From NCBI GenBank assembly GCA_017560985.1, contig JAFZDX010000005.1, forward strand, positions 1 through 40,414: a DNA stretch of 40,414 nucleotides. The letters are read 5' to 3'. Both the position numbers and the translations under genes were made by a program. Source of the stretch: Oscillospiraceae bacterium. GTDB lineage: Bacteria; Bacillota; Clostridia; Oscillospirales; Ruminococcaceae. Shown piece by piece: positions 32,416-40,406 of this stretch. The notes below the pieces were generated by a model. It did not search any database and was not told where the DNA came from. It saw only the letters and a list, made by a program, of their open reading frames with translations. Every line of letters begins with the position of its first letter. Positions within the stretch are counted from its first letter, which is position 1.

Positions 32416-33216
32416 TCACACCTCGCTGTAATTTCCGTTGACAGCAAATGCATGGTTCAGCGGGCCACTGCCTTTGCCTAAATCCAGACCATCAGCCAGT
32501 GCCCCTGAAATATAGTTTTTTGCCTGCAGCACTGCTGTTTTCAACGGCAGACCTTTGGCCAGGTTTGATGCAATGGCCGATGACAGTGTGCAACCTGTGC
32601 CGTGGGTGTTTGAATTGTCAATTCGTTTGCCGTAAAACCAGGTGAAATCCACGCCGTCATACAGCAGGTCGTTGGCATCATTTACAGTATGCCCGCCCTT
32701 TACCAGAACAGCACAGCCAAATCTGTCATAAATTGTTTTTGCCGCCAGTTCCATATCCTGTGCATCCTTGACCTGAATGCCGCACAGTGCCTGTACTTCC
32801 GGCAGGTTTGGTGTAATTACTGTTGCCAGTGGCAACAACTTGCCTGTCAGTGCTTCCATTGCGTCATCGGCCAGCAGTTTGCTGCCGCTGGTAGATACCA
32901 TAACAGGGTCAACTACAATGTTTTTTGCATTGTACCGAACCAGTTTTTCCGCAATTACTTCAATCAGCTTTGCAGAAGAAACCATACCTGTTTTTACACT
33001 GTCAGGCATAATGTCTGTAAAAATACAGTCAAGCTGATTTGCCAGAAATTCCGGTGTGCTTTCCATTATCCCATAAACGCCGGTGGTGTTCTGGGCTGTC
33101 AAGGCTGTGATTGCGCTCATGGCATAAACCCCGTGAGCGGCCATAGTCTTGATATCAGCCTGAATTCCGGCGCCTCCACTGCAGTCTGAACCTGCAATAG
33201 TCAATGCTGTGTACAT
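32416..33216 (-). CDS. thiD: Hydroxymethylpyrimidine / phosphomethylpyrimidine kinase
   Basis: A 266-residue ribokinase-family enzyme that phosphorylates HMP and then HMP-P to HMP-PP. The start ALTIAGSDCSGGAGIQADIK is the family signature, and the end has DNSNTHGTGCTLSSAIASNL with the anion-hole/catalytic region. Length is standard. It lies 68 bases downstream of thiE, a larger gap than elsewhere in the operon, filled by a hairpin, and has AAAGGAG before the ATG. Its product feeds ThiE. Confidence 0.95.
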   Translation of the reverse strand: MYTALTIAGSDCSGGAGIQADIKTMAAHGVYAMSAITALTAQNTTGVYGIMESTPEFLANQLDCIFTDIMPDSVKTGMVSSAKLIEVIAEKLVRYNAKNIVVDPVMVSTSGSKLLADDAMEALTGKLLPLATVITPNLPEVQALCGIQVKDAQDMELAAKTIYDRFGCAVLVKGGHTVNDANDLLYDGVDFTWFYGKRIDNSNTHGTGCTLSSAIASNLAKGLPLKTAVLQAKNYISGALADGLDLGKGSGPLNHAFAVNGNYSEV

Positions 33217-33246
33217 AATTATTCTCCTTTACAACATTTTTTATTA

Positions 33247-33279
33247 AACGGCCAAAGGCGGTGCCCTCAGTTGGCCGTT
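33247..33279 (-). promoter_or_regulatory. Intercistronic hairpin between thiE and thiD
   Basis: AACGGCCAA pairs with TTGGCCGTT (9 bp) around a 15-base loop. On the minus strand only TTAATAAAAAATG follows, so it is a poor terminator; it could stabilise or process the mRNA. Confidence 0.45.
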
Positions 33280-33284
33280 GTGTT

Positions 33285-33926
33285 TTATTCTGTTATTTCT
33301 TTTGCCATAGCCAGCATCCGGGCTGTGGCCTTTGTTTTGTCCTGTGGGCTGAACAGTGCACTTACCAGTGCCACTCCATCAGTACCGCTGTGTTTTAGTT
33401 GCATAATGTTATTTTTGTTTATGCCACCTATGGCAACCACAGGTAACGGACAGGCTGTGCATATTTCGGCCAGCCCTTCCACACCCAGAAAACTGGCATC
33501 TGTTTTTGTGGCACTGCCGAATACAGCACCACAGCCTATATAATCAGCACCATCAGCCACTGCTTTAATTGCTTCGGCCACATTGTGTGCGCTGGTGCCA
33601 ATTATTTTGTCGCTGCCCAGAATAGCCCTGGCTGTTTCTATGGTCATATCATCCTGGCCAATATGTACACCATCTGCGTCCACGGCCTTTGCCACCTGTA
33701 CATTGTCATTGATGATAAAAGGTACGTTATATTTTTTGCATATCGGTTTCAGCGACAGGGCAAGAGATAAAAATTCTTCATAAGTGGCATCTTTTTCCCT
33801 TAACTGCAGGCAGGTTGCGCCACCTTTCAGCACTGCTTCCACTGCATCTGCCAGGCTTTCGCCTTCTTTCAGCCACCGCCTGTCAGTAACTGCATACAGC
33901 AGCATATGTTGTTTACTGATTTTCAA
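33285..33926 (-). CDS. thiE: Thiamine-phosphate synthase
   Basis: A 213-residue TIM-barrel enzyme joining HMP-PP and thiazole phosphate to give thiamine monophosphate. Family motifs are LYAVTDRRWL, GGATCLQLREKDA, FIINDNVQVAKAVDADGVHIGQDD, IIGTSAHNVAEA, DYIGCGAVFGSATK and PVVAIGGINKNNI. It overlaps the end of thiM by 14 bases, showing coupling. No ThiL (thiamine monophosphate kinase) is in the operon, so conversion to TPP depends on genes elsewhere. Confidence 0.95.
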   Translation of the reverse strand: MKISKQHMLLYAVTDRRWLKEGESLADAVEAVLKGGATCLQLREKDATYEEFLSLALSLKPICKKYNVPFIINDNVQVAKAVDADGVHIGQDDMTIETARAILGSDKIIGTSAHNVAEAIKAVADGADYIGCGAVFGSATKTDASFLGVEGLAEICTACPLPVVAIGGINKNNIMQLKHSGTDGVALVSALFSPQDKTKATARMLAMAKEITE

Positions 33927-34689
33927 TTTCTACTTCCTCCATCTGCTGTGGTGTTATTTCGTATGCACAGTCCAGCAGTGCGCTGGCAAAACTGCCTGGG
34001 CTGGTGGCCCTGCCAGCTGCCATTTCTGCCACTTTTTTCCAGAAAACCGTGGCGGAAACACTGCCGCTGAAATTATCCTGTGCCACTGCGCAGAATGCCC
34101 CCAGCAGTGCAGACAGCATACAGCCACTGCCACTGACCAGGCTCATTTTACTGCTGCCGCCACTGATTACAGCTGTCCTTTTGCCATCGGTCACAATATC
34201 TTTTTCACCTGTCATTACAACAATGCAATGGTATTTTTGGGCCAGCGCTTTGGCTGTGGCTGTTTTTACAGCCATTTCGCCACCAGTACTGTCTACCCCT
34301 TCAAAAGAACTGCCGGTGCCAATCAATGCCTGCGCTTCTGAAAAATTGCAGTGTATCACAGACACACAAGCCTGTGCCAGCAGTTTTTCTATGTTTTCTT
34401 TTCTCCACGCGCTTGCCCCTGCACCTACAGGGTCGATTATAAGGCTGTGATCTTTCCGTCCATTTGCGGCGGCCATCAGCCCAGCAAATTTTTCCTGTGT
34501 AGGTGTGCCGCAGTTTATGGTGGTGGCGGCACATTGCCGGCTGATTTCTCTGGCTTCCTGTGGGGCAAATGTCATTATCGGTCTTGCACCTGCCGCCAGT
34601 AACAGGTTGGCAGTGGGTCCGGTGCTGATGTCATTGCCTATACAGTGAACCAATGGTCTTTTTTCTCTCAACAGCTGTAAATTTTTCAT
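33913..34689 (-). CDS. thiM: Hydroxyethylthiazole kinase
   Basis: A 258-residue ribokinase-like trimeric enzyme that phosphorylates salvaged hydroxyethylthiazole. The motifs RPLVHCIGNDISTGPTANL, DPVGAGAS, NFSEAQALIG, VVMTGEKDIVTDG and LVSGSGCMLSALLGAF (catalytic Cys) are present. It follows thiW by four bases and overlaps thiE by 14. The family start has ITNxVT; here it is IGNDIST, a mild variation. Substrate supply is by ThiW. Confidence 0.94.
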   Translation of the reverse strand: MKNLQLLREKRPLVHCIGNDISTGPTANLLLAAGARPIMTFAPQEAREISRQCAATTINCGTPTQEKFAGLMAAANGRKDHSLIIDPVGAGASAWRKENIEKLLAQACVSVIHCNFSEAQALIGTGSSFEGVDSTGGEMAVKTATAKALAQKYHCIVVMTGEKDIVTDGKRTAVISGGSSKMSLVSGSGCMLSALLGAFCAVAQDNFSGSVSATVFWKKVAEMAAGRATSPGSFASALLDCAYEITPQQMEEVEIENQ

Positions 34690-34693
34690 CAGT

Positions 34694-35200
34694 CTACTCC
34701 ATTATTTTTAAAATCTGCCTAAAAGCACCACTTTTTTTCATAATGCTTATCAGCATAAATGCCATCAGACTGCCCACTGCAGTGGCTGTCAGAAATGGCA
34801 CTACATAGGCGAACATTGCAGCCTGTTTACCCATAACCAGTGTGGCTACAGGGTATGCCAGCAAACCGCCTATAATACCGGTGCCGAAAATTTCACCCAC
34901 GCAGGAAAGAGAAACTTTCTTTGACTTTTCAAACAGCCATCCTGCCAGAAAAGCACCACACATACTGCCAGGAAAAGCCAGCAGACTGCCTGTGCCCAAC
35001 AGGTTGCGGATAAAGCTGGTGACGAATGCTGCCCCTGTGGCGTACCACGGGCCTAAAAGTATACCTGCTATTACATTTATCATGTGCTGTATCGGAAAGC
35101 ATTTGGACGCGCCAACAGGCACGCTGAAAGGGGACAGCACCACAGCCAGTGCCGCCAGCAGTGCGGCAACAGCCATTTTTTTAATCTGTGTTGTTTTCAT
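34694..35200 (-). CDS. thiW: ThiW, ECF transporter S component for thiazole
   Basis: A 168-residue membrane protein with about five helices: 8-25, 42-60, 72-90, 103-122, 128-152. The segment SVPVGASKCFPIQHMINVIAG and GPWYATGAAFVTSFIRNLLGTGS is the ThiW signature. ThiW is the substrate-binding component of an energy-coupling factor transporter for hydroxyethylthiazole; the shared EcfA/A'/T module must be elsewhere. The ATG at 35198-35200 is used, with GAAAGGAG upstream; a longer reading frame would run back through the riboswitch and is not credible. It is the first gene after the TPP riboswitch. Confidence 0.93.
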   Translation of the reverse strand: MKTTQIKKMAVAALLAALAVVLSPFSVPVGASKCFPIQHMINVIAGILLGPWYATGAAFVTSFIRNLLGTGSLLAFPGSMCGAFLAGWLFEKSKKVSLSCVGEIFGTGIIGGLLAYPVATLVMGKQAAMFAYVVPFLTATAVGSLMAFMLISIMKKSGAFRQILKIME

Positions 35201-35243
35201 ATCAACACTCCTTTCAGAAATGTTACATAAAAACAAAAGAAAA

Positions 35244-35270
35244 ACGCCTATGGTGGGATACCATAAGCGT
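35244..35270 (-). terminator. Attenuator hairpin of the TPP riboswitch
   Basis: On the minus strand ACGCTTATGGT pairs with ACCATAGGCGT (one G-T) around ATCCC, followed by TTTTTCTTTTG (35232-35243). It lies between the riboswitch and thiW and should stop transcription when TPP is bound. Confidence 0.85.
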
Positions 35271-35291
35271 GTAGATTTCACAATATCAGCA

Positions 35292-35387
35292 AAACTTCCT
35301 ACGCCGGCATTACCCGGATCAGGTTCAAGGTGACAAGGAACTGCAATTTGCTCCAATCTCAGCCGAGGATGCCCTCAGCGCCCCTGT
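35292..35387 (-). promoter_or_regulatory. TPP riboswitch (THI element)
   Basis: The conserved blocks read on the minus strand as ACAGGGGCGCTGAG, CTGAGA (35357-35362), ACCTGATCCGGGTAATGCC and GGCGTAGGAAG, the thi-box aptamer that binds thiamine pyrophosphate. It is followed by an intrinsic terminator, so control is by transcription attenuation of thiW-thiM-thiE-thiD-tenA. Confidence 0.97.
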
Positions 35388-35403
35388 TTTTATGTATGGT
35401 TTT

Positions 35404-35433
35404 ATGATACTGCTGTTATGCAGTTCGTGTCAA
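35404..35433 (-). promoter_or_regulatory. Promoter of the thi operon
   Basis: Minus strand TTGACA (35428-35433), 18-base spacer, TATCAT (35404-35409), placed just upstream of the riboswitch. Confidence 0.65.
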
Positions 35434-35469
35434 TGGACATATTCAATAAATTTAAACAGTGTGTTTTGT

Positions 35470-36162
35470 TTATTTGTTTCTTAAATTTGCCGATAGTACA
35501 AACAGATTCTGCCCCAGAATCAGTGCTGTTGCCGCCACAGCATTTTTAAAACCCAGCAGAAATTTCTGTAACGTATAGCTGTAATCGCCAAAAATCAGCC
35601 AGGCTATTCGAGTGGTGGTGTGTATATCTCCACTGTTTTTAGCGGTGAAATAATTCAGCCCCAGAGAAATGGCAGTAACTGCCATTATTGCCAGACAGCC
35701 CAGCAGGATTTTCTGCAGTCTTTTTACCTCTGGGATACTGATACTGCCAAGTTTGTACACAGCAATGGCAGACACTCCATAGGCAGTTATCTGGGTAATT
35801 ATTTTTGCCAGTCCATCACCGAAAAAAGAAGACGACACCAGAAAAAACATACATATTATCACTGCGGAAAAACACAGCATCTGTTTTTTGCCCATACTCT
35901 GATATTTTTCCGCCACAGAAATAATCAGATTGCTGTTTTCCTGTTGCACAGTGCTGTCCTGACCGGCGAAAAATTCATCTGGAGTAATGCCCAGTGCATC
36001 ACACAGCAAAGGTATTGTGGCTATGTCCGGCAGGCCGTTGGCTGTCTCCCATTTTGATACTGCCTTGTGGGTTACATACAGCATCTGTGCCAGTTGCCGC
36101 TGTGTAAGATTTTTCTCTTTCCTTTTTTGTGCTATGTATCCGGCGATTTTCTGACTATCCAT
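35470..36162 (-). CDS. Membrane-bound XRE-family HTH regulator
   Basis: A 230-residue protein. Residues 5-60 are a Cro/C1-type helix-turn-helix: IAQKRKEKNLTQRQLAQML and VTHKAVSKWETANGLPDI, followed by LLCDALGITPDEFF. The rest has four hydrophobic segments (about 94-112, 119-137, 150-168 and a weaker last one), so the DNA-binding domain is tethered to the membrane. Such regulators usually control neighbouring membrane or stress genes; the target is not known. The ATG at 36160-36162 with AAAGGAG four bases upstream is preferred over an ATG 20 codons earlier. It follows the SseB-like gene on the same strand but is separated from it by a terminator. Confidence 0.82.
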   Translation of the reverse strand: MDSQKIAGYIAQKRKEKNLTQRQLAQMLYVTHKAVSKWETANGLPDIATIPLLCDALGITPDEFFAGQDSTVQQENSNLIISVAEKYQSMGKKQMLCFSAVIICMFFLVSSSFFGDGLAKIITQITAYGVSAIAVYKLGSISIPEVKRLQKILLGCLAIMAVTAISLGLNYFTAKNSGDIHTTTRIAWLIFGDYSYTLQKFLLGFKNAVAATALILGQNLFVLSANLRNK

Positions 36163-36208
36163 AAAACTCTCCTTTGGTTTATATCTGAATGGTAACACAA
36201 TATAGGAA

Positions 36209-36242
36209 AAAAGGCTATCCACTTAAAGTGGAACAGCCTTTT
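36209..36242 (-). terminator. Terminator of the SseB-like gene
   Basis: AAAAGGCT pairs with AGCCTTTT, with an inner CCACT/AGTGG stem; T-rich on the minus strand afterwards. Confidence 0.8.
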
Positions 36243-36249
36243 CGTTTGC

Positions 36250-37869
36250 TTAAATCAGTTTTTCTATTGTATCGTGGTCCATTTCTGCACACAGGCTGGC
36301 ACTGCACGGGTCAAATATTATTCCGTCTCCTTCTTTGGATAGTTTCACCAGTTCGCGGAAAGTGTACATGCCCACGCGCTTGGTCGGAAACATATTTCGC
36401 AGGTCTTCCATATTGGTAAACACTGCCAGCATATGGGTTTTGGTTTTTGCGTTGTCGGCAAAGAAACAGTGCATTACTTTGCCGCCGTTTTCTGTGGCAG
36501 CATCTGTGTTGTTTCCTTCCGTCATTGTAGTTACGGTTTCCATACCGCCATAGTACATCACCCTGTCGCCATTCCACATTACACCAAATTTATCGCCTGT
36601 CAGTTTCTTTATGCCGTAAAAGGTAGGAATAGGATTCTTTGGCTGTCCGCTTTCGTCTTTCAGCAGTTTTGACAGCAGGCGGCTGGCACCCTCTGTCATA
36701 TGTATTGCGCTGTCTTTTGCCATAGCATTTTCATCATCATTGTCATAGGTCATCGGCACCAGCAAAGGTGTGGTTTCCAGTTCCTTTTTCAGCCAGTCAT
36801 AATCCATTGCCAGAAAGTTTTTGTCACCGTTTCTTACTGTGTTCTGTCTGATTCTCAACAATAAAAGGGCAACCATATCACCGATAAAGTTTGAGTCTGT
36901 GGTCTTTTCAGTGGTGAATTTTTCATCGTCAGAATAAATATCAATGCTCTTTACACCAAATTTTACCCAGATGCTTTTGCACCTTTCCAGTTGTTCCGGC
37001 GTAAGCGACAGTGCATTCAGCGGAAATTCTTTTTTATGGTCTATATATCTCTGGGCAGCGGCGCTGTCTTTGTACAGGCGGATTCTGCCGTCTGCGGTGG
37101 TAAAAGGCAACAGTGGAAACTTTTTGTTTACCACCACCCACAGTTTGTTTTCTGGCTGTGGTACAGCCTTTTTCTGTACAGGTTTTGGCGGGTTGCTTAC
37201 AGGTTTTTCCACCAATAATGGCTCTTTTTTCTTTTTGCTTTCACCCAGCACATATGTGCCCCATACCAGAAAACTTATAGACATCACAAACCAGCCTATG
37301 CCAAATGGCATAAAGTCCTCCAGAACACTGGCCATAAACAGACCACCGGCTGTCCATATGCCGCCCAGCCCTACCAGTATCTTTGCACCAAAACGTCTTT
37401 CTTTTTCAGATGGTTTGTTTGCCAGTTTTTTTACTATTTTTTTGCCGTCTATTGGCAGTTTTCGTGCCATAAGTCCATTGATAAAAGGCTCTATCAGGTC
37501 ATTTATATCCACCAGAGTAAAAACACGTATTATTCTGGTCTGGTTTATCCAGCTGATTTTTACAGGTGTGTCCAGGCTTTTGCTCATGCCTGCCACTGCC
37601 AGCAGACTGCCTTCCAGCGCTGTGTGTTGACATTCAGCCAGCTTTCCACCTGCATTTTTTACTTCTTCTGTACAGGCTTTTTCAGCTGTTGCCAGGCTTT
37701 CGGCACGGGAAACACCGTCCAGGCGGGAAAAATCATTGTCTATCACATACTGCGCACCGGTCAGAATGTATTCCCAGCCCATTGCCGACACAATCTGAAC
37801 ATCATAAATATGCCATTTTTCCTGCCTGCTGTGCTGAATCTGTGTAATATACTGTTGCTTTTTTGCCAT
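36250..37869 (-). CDS. Membrane protein with C-terminal SseB-like domain
   Basis: A 539-residue protein of unknown function. Residues 1-150 are a mixed alpha/beta region with many Cys/Ala, residues about 165-210 hold two membrane helices (ILVGLGGIWTAGGLFMASVL and IGWFVMSISFLVWGTYVL), 211-250 is a Lys/Pro-rich linker, and two further alpha/beta regions follow. The last 90 residues (MLAVFTNMEDLRNMFPTKR, FRELVKLSKEGDGIIFDP) resemble the SseB N-terminal domain, known from enhanced serine sensitivity protein B and common in Firmicutes proteins without known role. The ATG at 37867-37869 with AGGGG seven bases upstream is chosen. Candidate promoter TTGGTG-18-TATAAT lies upstream. Confidence 0.6.
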   Translation of the reverse strand: MAKKQQYITQIQHSRQEKWHIYDVQIVSAMGWEYILTGAQYVIDNDFSRLDGVSRAESLATAEKACTEEVKNAGGKLAECQHTALEGSLLAVAGMSKSLDTPVKISWINQTRIIRVFTLVDINDLIEPFINGLMARKLPIDGKKIVKKLANKPSEKERRFGAKILVGLGGIWTAGGLFMASVLEDFMPFGIGWFVMSISFLVWGTYVLGESKKKKEPLLVEKPVSNPPKPVQKKAVPQPENKLWVVVNKKFPLLPFTTADGRIRLYKDSAAAQRYIDHKKEFPLNALSLTPEQLERCKSIWVKFGVKSIDIYSDDEKFTTEKTTDSNFIGDMVALLLLRIRQNTVRNGDKNFLAMDYDWLKKELETTPLLVPMTYDNDDENAMAKDSAIHMTEGASRLLSKLLKDESGQPKNPIPTFYGIKKLTGDKFGVMWNGDRVMYYGGMETVTTMTEGNNTDAATENGGKVMHCFFADNAKTKTHMLAVFTNMEDLRNMFPTKRVGMYTFRELVKLSKEGDGIIFDPCSASLCAEMDHDTIEKLI

Positions 37870-37943
37870 ACCAATACCCCTCATAAGATTGATATTTATT
37901 TGTCAATTATATTCTACAATAAATTATATCACCAAACAGTGAT

Positions 37944-37972
37944 AAAGTCACCGCCTGTAAAGGGGTGACTTT
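37944..37972 (-). terminator. Probable terminator of the two-membrane-protein operon
   Basis: AAAGTCACC pairs with GGTGACTTT around an 11-base loop, followed on the minus strand by a second small hairpin (ATCAC/GTGAT). The T run is short. Confidence 0.5.
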
Positions 37973-37974
37973 TG

Positions 37975-38418
37975 CTATTTGTCCGGTATTATCTGCGGGC
38001 GGTGGTTCAGAATTTCAAATTTCCTGTTGAAGTAAATCACAACCTTGCTGGATTCATTGTCTTTGTCTTTACAGGTTACGGTGTAGCCGCTTTTGTTTTT
38101 CACCATACCGTGGTTTATGTCTATTTCCATATTTTCTTCAAAATCAGCATAGTTTTCTTCCATAAAGTCGGTAGATTTGGCTTTCAGTATAATCTTGCTG
38201 ACAGGGTTGAAACTGGTTGTGGTAATTTCAGGTACAGAAAAGTTTATGTAGGCATAATACAGCAGGAATACAGTCCACGCCGCTATCAGTACAATCAGAG
38301 GTATGTTCTTTTTATTTCTGAAAAAAGGGTGCAGTTCACTGTCTGCCAGTCTGCCGCCGCTGGTACGGCCTGCAATCAGATTTTCCAGACGCTGGCGGTC
38401 GTTGTTGCGGTTGTTCAT
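37975..38418 (-). CDS. Small single-pass membrane protein
   Basis: A 147-residue protein not assigned to a family. The N-terminal cytosolic segment NDRQRLENLIAG is followed by one membrane helix (about 38-58, IPLIVLIAAWTVFLLYYAY) and an 85-residue outer domain with beta-strand character (KIILKAKSTDFMEENYADF, YTVTCKDKD). The same kind of N-terminal segment (DDRKRLEKLING) opens the gene just upstream, so the two look like divergent relatives. AGGAGG precedes the ATG; the gap to the upstream gene is 14 bases, so they are co-transcribed. Confidence 0.65.
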   Translation of the reverse strand: MNNRNNDRQRLENLIAGRTSGGRLADSELHPFFRNKKNIPLIVLIAAWTVFLLYYAYINFSVPEITTTSFNPVSKIILKAKSTDFMEENYADFEENMEIDINHGMVKNKSGYTVTCKDKDNESSKVVIYFNRKFEILNHRPQIIPDK

Positions 38419-38432
38419 AAAGTAACCTCCTG

Positions 38433-39416
38433 TCAGAATATTTCAGCCAATTGCTGAATCATTTCTTTAAAAGTCAGCTTTTCCCGAGACTCCCTGTAAC
38501 TTTCCATTTTTTGCTGATAGTCTGCTTCTGCCTGCTTTTTTGTATATGTAACCGCTTTTTCTTTCAGAATATTGTGGAAATCTTCGGCTTTCATTTCTTC
38601 TCTTGTCAGTGTTACATAATAATTTTCGATAAGGGCAGATGATGGGTCTGCAGAAATATAAATGCTGTTGTATGCAATGTCTTTTCCTGTTATATAGTCC
38701 CTGAAATATGCTGCAAAGTCAATAAAGTCATCATAATCGCAGGCAAAACTTTTGATGAAAAGAGATATTGTGCCTCTTTGGGCAGAAAGTTGTTCCAAAG
38801 AAGCATTATAATCTGTTTCTGGAATGGAAACAAATTCGCCTATCAGGGCAGGTGTATACTGCCTTTCAAGATGAGTGGTGATGCGTATATTGTCTGTAAT
38901 CGAAAAAACACCGTCATTACAGCCCTTTGAATAAAATTCGCTGTTCAGGTCATAGGTTGAGTTTCTGTAGACAGAGTCAAGATATTCAAAAGTAACCTTG
39001 CCAGTCAGATATTCCTGCTGGTAGCCATCGGTGATTTCCCCGGTTTTCACATTATAGCTTATGTCAAAGCCCATATTTCCCAGCCATGGCACATAAAAGT
39101 ACACACCATACGCTGTAACAGGTGAATATATAGCCGAATAAAATTTTGTGTAGTCACTGTATTCAGACAGCCAGTCTGCCTTTTCAAAGTTATCCAGTTC
39201 GTCTGTGTAGGTGGCGGTGATATATTCCTCTATCTTTTCGGTTGCAAGTTTACTGTATTTTTCATAGCTAATTTTGTTATAGAAGAAAAGAAAAATACAC
39301 ATCAAAAGAATGCCGGTGCATAATGCAGTCAGCGAAAGCAAGACCGCTTTCTGCCGTTTGCCCATAGGTGACTGTGCGCCATTTATAAGTTTTTCCAGTC
39401 TTTTGCGGTCGTCCAT
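38433..39416 (-). CDS. Single-pass membrane protein with large outer domain
   Basis: A 327-residue protein, family not recognised. It starts with the cytosolic segment DDRKRLEKLINGAQS, then one membrane helix (about 24-46, AVLLSLTALCTGILLMCIF) and about 280 residues outside, rich in Tyr and acidic residues (YSDYTKFYSAIYSPVTAYG, YVPWLGNMGFDI). The short end KAVTYTKKQAEADYQQKMES is a predicted helix. AGGAGGTG precedes the ATG. It forms an operon with the smaller relative downstream. It might be a lipid- or wall-associated sensor partner; nothing in the sequence shows a function. Confidence 0.65.
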   Translation of the reverse strand: MDDRKRLEKLINGAQSPMGKRQKAVLLSLTALCTGILLMCIFLFFYNKISYEKYSKLATEKIEEYITATYTDELDNFEKADWLSEYSDYTKFYSAIYSPVTAYGVYFYVPWLGNMGFDISYNVKTGEITDGYQQEYLTGKVTFEYLDSVYRNSTYDLNSEFYSKGCNDGVFSITDNIRITTHLERQYTPALIGEFVSIPETDYNASLEQLSAQRGTISLFIKSFACDYDDFIDFAAYFRDYITGKDIAYNSIYISADPSSALIENYYVTLTREEMKAEDFHNILKEKAVTYTKKQAEADYQQKMESYRESREKLTFKEMIQQLAEIF

Positions 39417-39508
39417 ATATTCACCTCCTGTATATTAAACTTTTCATTTTGTAAAAAGGGGACATTTTCTGCTTTTATTTTAGCACAAAAAACAAAAATA
39501 TAAAATAA

Positions 39509-39532
39509 AAAGCACCTTTTCCAAGGTGCTTT
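39509..39532 (-). terminator. Terminator of the barnase-barstar operon
   Basis: AAAGCACCTT pairs with AAGGTGCTTT around TTCC; on the minus strand a long T-rich run follows. Confidence 0.9.
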
Positions 39533-39541
39533 CGGTTTGTA

Positions 39542-39826
39542 TTACAGTTCGTCTACCAGTTCTTCCATAATAACTGACAGTTTTGGGTTTTTTTCCTGGG
39601 CAGCTTCAAATACATTTATAATATTGTCTGCATAGCGGCGCAGGTTATCTTTCATTTCCTGCACATAGGATACTACTATCTGCACATTGTTCATTTCGCA
39701 CAGACAGTCAAACAGTGCATCAAGGTTTCTGCCGTAATAGTCAGGCAATGCCAGTTTCTTTTTCAGATAATTGTGGGCGGCTTCCCTGTCGGTCATTTTG
39801 CGGCCGTCAATAACAACGATATTCAT
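39542..39826 (-). CDS. Barstar family inhibitor
   Basis: A 94-residue barstar-type protein. The signature YYGRNLDALFDCL (30-42) contains D36 and D40, equivalent to barstar D35 and D39, which contact barnase; the usual Glu before Asn is Arg here. It would bind and neutralise the ribonuclease encoded just upstream. The ATG at 39824-39826 with GAGGA upstream is used; it starts one base after the ribonuclease stop (TAATATG), so the two are coupled. The upstream ATG gives 12 residues with no similarity. Confidence 0.9.
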   Translation of the reverse strand: MNIVVIDGRKMTDREAAHNYLKKKLALPDYYGRNLDALFDCLCEMNNVQIVVSYVQEMKDNLRRYADNIINVFEAAQEKNPKLSVIMEELVDEL

Positions 39827-39827
39827 A

Positions 39828-40406
39828 TTATTCCTCCCCATACAGCAGTTCAAAAGTTTCATAATGGTCGTGGGTGTAGTAAATCAGCCCGTCATTGGAA
39901 AAGACTATTCGTCTTGAGCCACGGCTGTGGTAACCGTCAGTATCAATGTCGCATTCGGTGTAGGTGCGGCCTTTTTTCTTTGGCAGCCGGCCTTCATAGT
40001 TGCCGAATCTGTCACCGCCTATGGCTTTGCCAGGGGCATATTTTTCCACACTGCCGCCTTCCCAGCCTAAATCCCTTGCTTCATCTTTGGTGATAAAGTT
40101 ATCCGGCAGTTTGCCGTAGGTGTGAATGTACAGCGCCACGTTTTCTTTGTCAAAATAGCTGCCGTCTTCATCAATTATGTCATTTTTATCAGGTGTAGGC
40201 TGTGGTGTTGGCGTAGGTGTGGCAGTTGGCGCTGTGGACGGCTGTGCGCTTATCTCGCTGTCAGAACCGTTTTGTACAACCCCACTGCTGTCTGTTATAA
40301 TGGCCGAACTGCCATTTCCGCCTTCTGCGGTAGTTCCGCCTGCGGTGCAACCAGCCAGCGAGAATACCAGAGCCAGCGAAAGAAACAGTGATATTAACTT
40401 TTTCAT
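39828..40406 (-). CDS. Barnase-type ribonuclease lipoprotein
   Basis: A 192-residue exported ribonuclease. Residues 1-20 are a signal peptide with lipobox LAGC (C20), so the protein should be lipid-anchored outside. A Ser/Thr/Pro-rich linker (about 21-75) leads to a barnase domain: KLPDNFITKDEARDLGW, APGKAIGGDRF, GRLPKKKGRTYTECDID and THDHYETF. Catalytic residues correspond to barnase: K107 (K27), E151 (E73), R162 (R83), R166 (R87), H181 (H102), so it should be active. The ATG lies only eight bases from the window edge, so its ribosome site is incomplete. Most barnases are released; anchoring is unusual. The inhibitor gene follows with a one-base gap. Confidence 0.92.
   Translation of the reverse strand: MKKLISLFLSLALVFSLAGCTAGGTTAEGGNGSSAIITDSSGVVQNGSDSEISAQPSTAPTATPTPTPQPTPDKNDIIDEDGSYFDKENVALYIHTYGKLPDNFITKDEARDLGWEGGSVEKYAPGKAIGGDRFGNYEGRLPKKKGRTYTECDIDTDGYHSRGSRRIVFSNDGLIYYTHDHYETFELLYGEE

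Noticed and set aside
35201..35356. 52-residue N-terminal extension of ThiW
   Set aside because: It would translate the TPP riboswitch and attenuator; the true start has GAAAGGAG.
35470..40406. Prophage or integrated element
   Set aside because: No integrase, structural phage genes, attachment repeats or tRNA target; codon use by eye resembles the rest.
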